Notes under the pieces: generated by a model | What the model was told of the DNA's origin: nothing | The model's database searches: none | The model's input: the letters and a program-made list of their open reading frames with translations, nothing else | Position numbers and translations under genes: made by a program | Source of the DNA: Microbacterium sp. SORGH_AS_0862 | GTDB taxonomy: Bacteria; Actinomycetota; Actinomycetes; Actinomycetales; Microbacteriaceae | Direction: 5' to 3' | Assembly: GCF_030818795.1 (NCBI RefSeq) | Contig: NZ_JAUTAY010000001.1 | Coordinates: 1,736,001 to 1,800,000, forward strand | DNA: 64,000 nucleotides | Shown: piece by piece, positions 59,283 to 64,000 of the stretch | How the letters are laid out: every line of letters starts with the position of its first letter | How positions within the stretch are numbered: position 1 is the stretch's first letter

Positions 59283-59527
59283 TCGACGACCTCGATGCCC
59301 ACGACGTCCTCGATGACCGCGTTGGAGAGCACGTCGTCGGCGATCTCGCGCACCTTCTCGAGCAGCGCCTCATCGACGGTGCCGTCGACGGTGAGCTCGA
59401 ACCGCTTTCCGATACGGACGGAGCCGAAGTCCTCGACGCCGAGGCGGTGGAGGGCGTTCTGGACCGCCTTGCCCTGCGGGTCGAGCAGTTCGGCCTTGGG
59501 CATGACATCGACGACGATCGTGGGCAT
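59279..59527 (-). CDS. purS: Phosphoribosylformylglycinamidine synthase subunit PurS
   Basis: An 82-residue small subunit of the three-part FGAM synthase. The family pattern is clear: [26 protein letters not shown] at the start and [15 protein letters not shown] [12 protein letters not shown] in the middle, with [19 protein letters not shown] at the end. Length is normal. It is the first gene of the purSQ pair and is coupled to purQ. It is transcribed away from the sugar operon, and about 100 bp separates it from the first CebR-like box. Confidence 0.95.
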   Translation of the reverse strand: MPTIVVDVMPKAELLDPQGKAVQNALHRLGVEDFGSVRIGKRFELTVDGTVDEALLEKVREIADDVLSNAVIEDVVGIEVVE

Positions 59528-59625
59528 AACGGCTCCGAGGGTGCGCGGGAGATGGTCTGCTCCCAGTCTAGAGGCGGGCGAGAGGACCGCGGTGCCGCCG
59601 CGTTATCGAACTGTTACCCGAACGC

Positions 59626-59694
59626 TGGGAGCGCTCTCTTGACCTCTCGGGAGCGCTCCCATACTGTGAGTCGCGTCCGATGAGAGCGCTCCCA
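59626..59694 (+). promoter_or_regulatory. Promoter with three CebR/LacI-type operators
   Basis: TGGGAGCGCTCTCT (59626-59639), CGGGAGCGCTCCCA (59648-59661) and TGAGAGCGCTCCCA (59681-59694) match the CebR consensus TGGGAGCGCTCCCA with two, one and one changes. A TTGACC (59639-59644), 17-bp spacer, TACTGT (59662-59667) promoter is interleaved with them, so binding would block RNA polymerase. Confidence 0.88.
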
Positions 59695-59752
59695 GTCCTG
59701 GGGACACCGGAGAGCTCTCTGGCACCGAACCGCATCCACAAAGGAGTGTCCC

Positions 59753-61024
59753 GTGAAATCACGCGCCCTGCGACCGCTCGGCCTCGCCGCCGGCGTCGCA
59801 ACCGCAGCCATCGTCCTCGCCGGTTGTTCGACCGGTGGCGGAGAGCAGTCCGACCCGAACGCGCCGGTCACGCTCACCATCGCCACCTTCAACGACTTCG
59901 GCTACACCGATGCACTCCTGCAGGAGTACATGGACGAGAACCCGAACGTGAAGATCGTTCACAACAAGGCGTCCACGTCCAACGACGCCCGCGCGAACTA
60001 CTTCCAGAAGCTCGGCAAGACCGGCCTCGCCGACATCGAGGCGATCGAGGTCGACTGGCTCCCCGAGGTCATGCAGTACTCCGACATGCTCGCCCCGGTC
60101 CCGACCGACCTGACCGACCGCTGGCTGGACTGGAAGGTCAAGGCCGCGACCGACGCCGACGGCAACCTCATCGGCTACGGAACCGACATCGGCCCCGAAG
60201 CGGTCTGCTACCGCTCCGACCTGTTCCAGGCCGCCGGTCTTCCCACCGACCGCGCCGAAGTCGGCAAGCTGTTCGACGGCGACTGGGCGAACTACTTCAA
60301 GGTCGGCGACCAGTACGTCGCCGCGACCGGCAAGGCGTTCTACGACTCGGCCGGCGGCACGTACCAGGGCATGATCAACCAGGTCGAGGCCGCCTACGAG
60401 AACCCCTCCGACGGCAAGATCACGGCCACGACCAACCCCGAGGTCAAGGACATCTACGACCAGGTCACCAAGGCCAGCGCGACGCAGTCGGCGCACTACA
60501 GCCAGTGGTCGGACGACTGGTACGCCGGTCTCAGCAACGGCGACTTCGCCACGATGCTCTGCCCCGGCTGGATGCTCGGTGTGATCTCCGGCAGCGCCAA
60601 GGACGTCACCGGCTGGGACATCGCACCGATGTTCCCCAACGGCGGCGGCAACTGGGGCGGCTCGTACCTGACCGTCCCTGCCAACGGCAAGAACGTGGAG
60701 GCCGCGCAGAAGCTGGCCGACTGGCTGACCGACCCGGCCACCCAGGTCAAGGCCTTCGAGAACGCCGGCACGTTCCCGAGCCAGAACGAGGCGCTCAGCG
60801 ACTCCACCCTGCTGGATTCGACCAATGAGTACTTCAACAACGCTCCGGTCGGCCAGATCTTCTCCGAGCGTGCGAAGGCCGTCACCGTGACGCCGTTCAA
60901 GGGCCAGTTCTACTTCCAGGTCAACGACGCGATGCAGAAGGCGCTCACGCGCGTCGAGGACGGTACGCAGGACGCGAAGACGTCGTGGGACCAGTGGGTC
61001 TCCGAGGTCGAGGCCATCAAGTAA
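59753..61024 (+). CDS. Sugar ABC transporter substrate-binding lipoprotein (CebE-like)
   Basis: A 423-residue family-1 carbohydrate-binding lipoprotein, signal peptide with lipobox LAGC (Cys25). Family landmarks are VTLTIATFNDFGYTDALLQEYMDENP, GYGTDIGPEAVCYRSDLFQAAGLP and WDIAPMFPNGGGNWGGSYLTVP. GTG 59753 has AAGGAG seven bases upstream. The CebR-type operators and the GH1 beta-glucosidase gene two permeases downstream make cellobiose or another short beta-glucan the likeliest ligand. No ATPase gene is visible. Such systems normally use the shared MsiK ATPase encoded elsewhere. Confidence 0.87.
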   Translation: MKSRALRPLGLAAGVATAAIVLAGCSTGGGEQSDPNAPVTLTIATFNDFGYTDALLQEYMDENPNVKIVHNKASTSNDARANYFQKLGKTGLADIEAIEVDWLPEVMQYSDMLAPVPTDLTDRWLDWKVKAATDADGNLIGYGTDIGPEAVCYRSDLFQAAGLPTDRAEVGKLFDGDWANYFKVGDQYVAATGKAFYDSAGGTYQGMINQVEAAYENPSDGKITATTNPEVKDIYDQVTKASATQSAHYSQWSDDWYAGLSNGDFATMLCPGWMLGVISGSAKDVTGWDIAPMFPNGGGNWGGSYLTVPANGKNVEAAQKLADWLTDPATQVKAFENAGTFPSQNEALSDSTLLDSTNEYFNNAPVGQIFSERAKAVTVTPFKGQFYFQVNDAMQKALTRVEDGTQDAKTSWDQWVSEVEAIK

Positions 61025-61033
61025 TCCCGCAGT

Positions 61034-61071
61034 GAGACGGGCCCGCGGGGCCGACCCCGCGGGCCCGTCTC
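61034..61071 (+). terminator. Intra-operon hairpin, 17-bp perfect stem
   Basis: GAGACGGGCCCGCGGGG (61034-61050) pairs with 61055-61071, loop CCGA, 10 bp after the binding-protein stop. It probably stabilises or partly ends the message, so that the binding protein outnumbers the permeases. Confidence 0.75.
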
Positions 61072-61096
61072 CACTCCACAGAAACGAAGGAACGAC

Positions 61097-62152
61097 GTGA
61101 GCGCCTCGTCCACGACGGTCAGATCCCCCAAGCGCATCGGATTCGGTGGCAAGAGCTTCAGCTCCTGGGATCTGAAGCTGTCCCCCTATCTCTACATCTC
61201 CCCCTTCTTCATCCTCTTCCTGATCGTCGGGCTCTTCCCGATCGCCTACACGGCCTACATCTCTTTCCAGGACTGGGATCTCGTGCGCGGCACGGGCACG
61301 TTCGTCGGATTCGACCAGTACGCGACGGTCATCAACGACCCGAAGTTCTGGACGGCGCTGCGCAACTCGTTCTCGATCTTCCTGCTCTCCACCGTCCCGC
61401 AGCTGATCCTCGCCGTGTTCATCGCGGTGCTGCTGGATCAGAACATCCGCGCCAAGACCTTCTGGCGCATGGGAGTGCTGCTGCCCTACGTCATGGCCCC
61501 CGTCGCCGTGGCGCTCATCTTCTCCAACATGTTCGGCGACCAGTACGGCCTCGTGAACACCACGTTGCAGAGCCTCGGCATCCCCGCCATCAAATGGCAT
61601 TCGGATGCGTTCGCCAGCCACATCGCCATCGCCACGATGGTCAACTTCCGCTGGACCGGGTACAACACCCTCATCCTGCTCGCGGCCATGCAGGCCATCC
61701 CGCGCGACTTCTACGAGGCCGCGACGGTCGACGGCGCCGGCAAGGTCCGCCAGTTCTTCTCCATCACGCTGCCGAGCCTGAAGCCCACCCTGATCTTCGT
61801 CATCATCACCTCGACGATCGGCGGCCTGCAGATCTTCGACGAGCCGCGCATGTACGACCAGACCGGAACCGGCGGCGCCGACAACCAGTGGCTGACGATC
61901 ACCCTGTGGCTCTACGACCTCGGATGGGGACAGTGGAACTTCGGCCGCGCTGCGGCCCTCGCCTGGATCCTGTTCCTCATCATCCTCGCCATCGGCGCGA
62001 TCAACCTCTTCGTCACCCGCGGGCTCGTGCGTGACGAAGGCAAGAAGTCCGACATGAGTCGAGCCCAGATGCGCGCCGCCCGACGCGCGGCCAAGGAAGC
62101 GGTTGAGGCTTCCCGCACCACCGCGTCCCAGAAGACGGAGGTCCTCCGATGA
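61097..62152 (+). CDS. Sugar ABC transporter permease (CebF-like)
   Basis: A 351-residue MalF-type permease with six membrane segments after a short basic N-terminus. The EAA loop reads DFYEAATVDGAGKVRQFFSITLPSLKPTL. LYISPFFILFLIVGLFPIAYTAYISFQDWD is the conserved first-helix region. A charged C-terminal tail of about 45 residues, rich in Arg, Ala and Lys, is cytoplasmic. GTG 61097 has GAAGGA upstream. Its stop overlaps the next ATG (ATGA). Confidence 0.88.
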   Translation: MSASSTTVRSPKRIGFGGKSFSSWDLKLSPYLYISPFFILFLIVGLFPIAYTAYISFQDWDLVRGTGTFVGFDQYATVINDPKFWTALRNSFSIFLLSTVPQLILAVFIAVLLDQNIRAKTFWRMGVLLPYVMAPVAVALIFSNMFGDQYGLVNTTLQSLGIPAIKWHSDAFASHIAIATMVNFRWTGYNTLILLAAMQAIPRDFYEAATVDGAGKVRQFFSITLPSLKPTLIFVIITSTIGGLQIFDEPRMYDQTGTGGADNQWLTITLWLYDLGWGQWNFGRAAALAWILFLIILAIGAINLFVTRGLVRDEGKKSDMSRAQMRAARRAAKEAVEASRTTASQKTEVLR

Positions 62153-63060
62153 CCACTCTGCAGAACCCGCCGGTCGCGGCGGAGGAAGCGCTGCTGGAGC
62201 CCGGCCGCAAGCCGGCGCGCAGGCGGCGTCCGGTGCGCGGGTCCCGTCCGGGCTGGTTCGTATACGCCGCTCTCGGCGTCGTGCTGCTCAGCGCCGCATT
62301 CCCCTTCTACTGGTCGCTGCTGATCGGCTCCGGCGATGCCTACACGATCCGTGACCCCAACATGTCGTGGATCCCCGGCGGCAACTTCTTCGCGAACGCG
62401 GCCAAGGTCATCAACGACCCCGCCGTGAACTTCTGGCCGGCGCTGTGGAACTCGATCTTCAGCTCGGCGCTCATCGCCGCATCCGTCGTGTTCTTCTCGA
62501 CGCTGGCCGGATGGGCCTTCGCGAAGCTGAAGTTCCGCGGTTCGAGCTGGCTGCTCGTGTTCGTGATCGCCACGATGGCGGTGCCGACCCAGCTCGGCGT
62601 CGTGCCGCTGTATCTCCTGTTCAGCGAGATCGGATGGACGGGCCAGATCGGTGCGATCATCATCCCGGCCCTGGTGAGCGCCTTCGGCGTGTTCTGGATG
62701 ACCCAGTACATCCGCCAGGCCGTGCCGGACGAGCTGATCGAGGCCGCCCGCGTGGACGGTGCGAGCTCGTTCCGCACCTTCCTCACGGTGGGTGTGCCCG
62801 CCGCGCGCCCCGCGGCCGCCATGCTCGCCCTGTTCACGTTCGTGACCGCCTGGAACAACTTCTTCTGGCCGTTCATCGTGCTCGACCGGCAGAACCCGAC
62901 CCTCCCGGTGGCGCTGTCGCTGCTGCAGTCCAACTACTTCGTCGACTACTCGATCGTCCTCGCGGGCGTGCTGCTGTCGACGATCCCGCTTCTGATCCTC
63001 TTCGTCTTCGCCGGCAAGCAGCTGGTGAGCGGAATCATGCAAGGCGCCGTCAAGGGCTGA
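62149..63060 (+). CDS. Sugar ABC transporter permease (CebG-like)
   Basis: A 303-residue MalG-type permease. A basic N-terminus (GRKPARRRRPVRGSRPGW) is followed by six membrane segments. ELIEAARVDGASSFRTFLTVGVPAARPAA is the EAA loop, and TMAVPTQLGVVPLYLLFSEIGW and FTFVTAWNNFFWPFIVL are typical of the family. Together with the upstream permease it makes the heterodimeric channel. Twenty-six bases separate it from the glycosidase gene. Confidence 0.88.
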   Translation: MTTLQNPPVAAEEALLEPGRKPARRRRPVRGSRPGWFVYAALGVVLLSAAFPFYWSLLIGSGDAYTIRDPNMSWIPGGNFFANAAKVINDPAVNFWPALWNSIFSSALIAASVVFFSTLAGWAFAKLKFRGSSWLLVFVIATMAVPTQLGVVPLYLLFSEIGWTGQIGAIIIPALVSAFGVFWMTQYIRQAVPDELIEAARVDGASSFRTFLTVGVPAARPAAAMLALFTFVTAWNNFFWPFIVLDRQNPTLPVALSLLQSNYFVDYSIVLAGVLLSTIPLLILFVFAGKQLVSGIMQGAVKG

Positions 63061-63086
63061 GGCCCCGGCGCGAGAAAGGTACATCG

Positions 63087-64000
63087 ATGAGCGACGCTCT
63101 GCGCGCGTTCCCGCGGAACTTCCTGTTCGGAGCGGCCACCGCGGCCTTCCAGATCGAAGGCGCAGCCTTCGAGGACGGGCGGACCGCATCCATCTGGGAC
63201 GCGTTCTGCCGCGAGCCCGGTGCCGTCATCAACGGCGACAACGGTGATGTCGCGTGCGACCACTACCACCGCTACGGCGAGGATGTGGCGCTGATGAAGG
63301 GGCTGGGGCTGGACACCTACCGCTTCTCGGTGTCGTGGTCGCGGGTACGCCCGGACGCCGGTCCGCTCAACCAGAAGGGCCTGGACTTCTACAAGCGCCT
63401 GGTCGACGAGCTGCGCGACGCCGACATCCTGCCGTGGCTCACGCTCTACCACTGGGACATGCCGCAGGCGCTGCAGGAGCGCGGCGGCTGGACGGTGCGC
63501 GAGTCGAGCGACCTGTTCACGGAGTACGCGCTGGACGTGTACGACGCGCTGGGCGACCGGGTCGACATCTGGACCACGCTGAACGAGCCGTGGTGCTCGT
63601 CGTTCCTCAGCTACACCGCCGGCATCCACGCTCCCGGTCACTACTCCATCGCCGAGGGGATGCTGGCCTCGCATCACCTGCTGCTCGGTCACGGCCAGGT
63701 GGTGCAGGAGCTCCGTGGACGCGACGCGGGGAAGAACCTCGGGATCACCTTGAACCTCACCGTTCCCGACCCGGTGGACCCCCAGAACGAGGGCGACCGG
63801 GATGCGGCGCGTCGCATCGACGGCCAGTTCAACCGCTGGTTCCTCGACCCGATCTTCCGCGGCTCGTACCCGGAGGACGTGGTCGACGACATCCGGGTCG
63901 TCGACCCCGCGGCGGTCGAGACGTGGCAGGCAGCCATCCGTCCCGGAGACCTCGAGCTCATCTCGCAGCCCATCGACAGCCTCGGCGTGAACTACTACCA
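63087..64000 (+). CDS. GH1 beta-glucosidase, 3'-truncated by the window edge
   Basis: At least 304 residues of a family GH1 glycosidase are visible, and the frame is open to the last base. The N-terminal signature FLFGAATAAFQIEGA and YRFSVSWSRV are present. The acid/base glutamate is in TLNEPWC at about residue 165. The nucleophile (ITENG region) lies beyond the window. ATG 63087 has GAGAAAGG eight bases upstream. Together with the CebEFG-like transporter it forms a standard cellobiose uptake-and-cleavage operon, acting on imported sugar in the cytoplasm because no signal peptide is present. Confidence 0.9.
   Translation, partial: MSDALRAFPRNFLFGAATAAFQIEGAAFEDGRTASIWDAFCREPGAVINGDNGDVACDHYHRYGEDVALMKGLGLDTYRFSVSWSRVRPDAGPLNQKGLDFYKRLVDELRDADILPWLTLYHWDMPQALQERGGWTVRESSDLFTEYALDVYDALGDRVDIWTTLNEPWCSSFLSYTAGIHAPGHYSIAEGMLASHHLLLGHGQVVQELRGRDAGKNLGITLNLTVPDPVDPQNEGDRDAARRIDGQFNRWFLDPIFRGSYPEDVVDDIRVVDPAAVETWQAAIRPGDLELISQPIDSLGVNYY

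Noticed and set aside
1..64000. Search for tRNA, rRNA, insertion sequences, integrases or prophage genes
   Set aside because: None was recognised. The window looks like ordinary chromosome with accessory catabolic operons.

Overview
The window is about 64 kb of high-GC actinobacterial chromosome, most likely from a Microbacteriaceae member such as Microbacterium. The reasons are the GC-rich codon use, frequent GTG starts and ATGA/GTGA overlaps between genes, CebR-type operators in front of a sugar ABC operon, a Zur-type box at a zinc ABC locus, and a strongly over-represented octamer GGATGCGG/CCGCATCC. I saw no rRNA, tRNA, CRISPR array, insertion sequence or phage gene. The window opens inside a ureidoglycine aminotransferase gene and closes inside a GH1 glycosidase gene.

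Region 1 (1-15.4 kb) is a purine/allantoin and nucleobase-salvage island. It has pucG and an allantoate amidohydrolase, three divergent adenosine-deaminase-superfamily genes (4266, 12738, 14399), a cyclic amidohydrolase (6723), two paralogous NMT1/THI5-type binding proteins (5346, 8955), one ABC transporter (ATPase plus two permeases, 10120-12687) and two XRE-cupin regulators. A small metal-response unit (ArsR regulator plus His-rich protein, with a clear operator) lies at 2.7-3.3 kb.

Region 2 (15.5-34 kb, nearly all minus strand) holds a dipeptide-type ABC importer with a fused double ATPase. Next comes a catabolic operon: amidohydrolase, aldehyde dehydrogenase, flavin monooxygenase, split ThDP decarboxylase and GMC oxidoreductase, with an XRE-cupin regulator. 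A two-gene xanthine-dehydrogenase-type molybdoenzyme follows. The matching maturation genes (xdhC and a MobA-like transferase) are at 43-44.7 kb.

Region 3 (33.4-42.1 kb) has a TetR-controlled DUF1304/quinone-reductase pair. It is followed by an MFS carrier, a GntR regulator, a class III aminotransferase, an APH-type kinase and two MoaF-like proteins. A shared operator-like sequence precedes both the MFS gene and the kinase operon. I regard this set as the best candidate for an undescribed catabolic system: phosphorylation of an amino-alcohol-type substrate followed by PLP-dependent processing.

Region 4 (42.1-64 kb) carries uridine phosphorylase, two tandem paralogous membrane proteins, a 2-hydroxyacid dehydrogenase, a CPBP protease and a ThrE-type exporter. 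It continues with an Azt-type zinc uptake locus with two AztD-like chaperones, an ABC-2 exporter with a two-component system, purQ/purS, and a cellobiose-type operon (binding protein, two permeases, beta-glucosidase) behind three CebR-like boxes.

Three families of dispersed intergenic repeats run through the window: an 88-bp element in three copies (2.5-6.6 kb), a paired inverted repeat with a GGTTCTGCAGGAGTT core (33.2-33.4 kb), and a near-perfect palindrome with GTTCGCCTGTCACAGATCG arms in four copies (28.6, 49.7, 54.8 and 58.5 kb). All four palindromes have degenerate GC-rich tandem repeats on one side.
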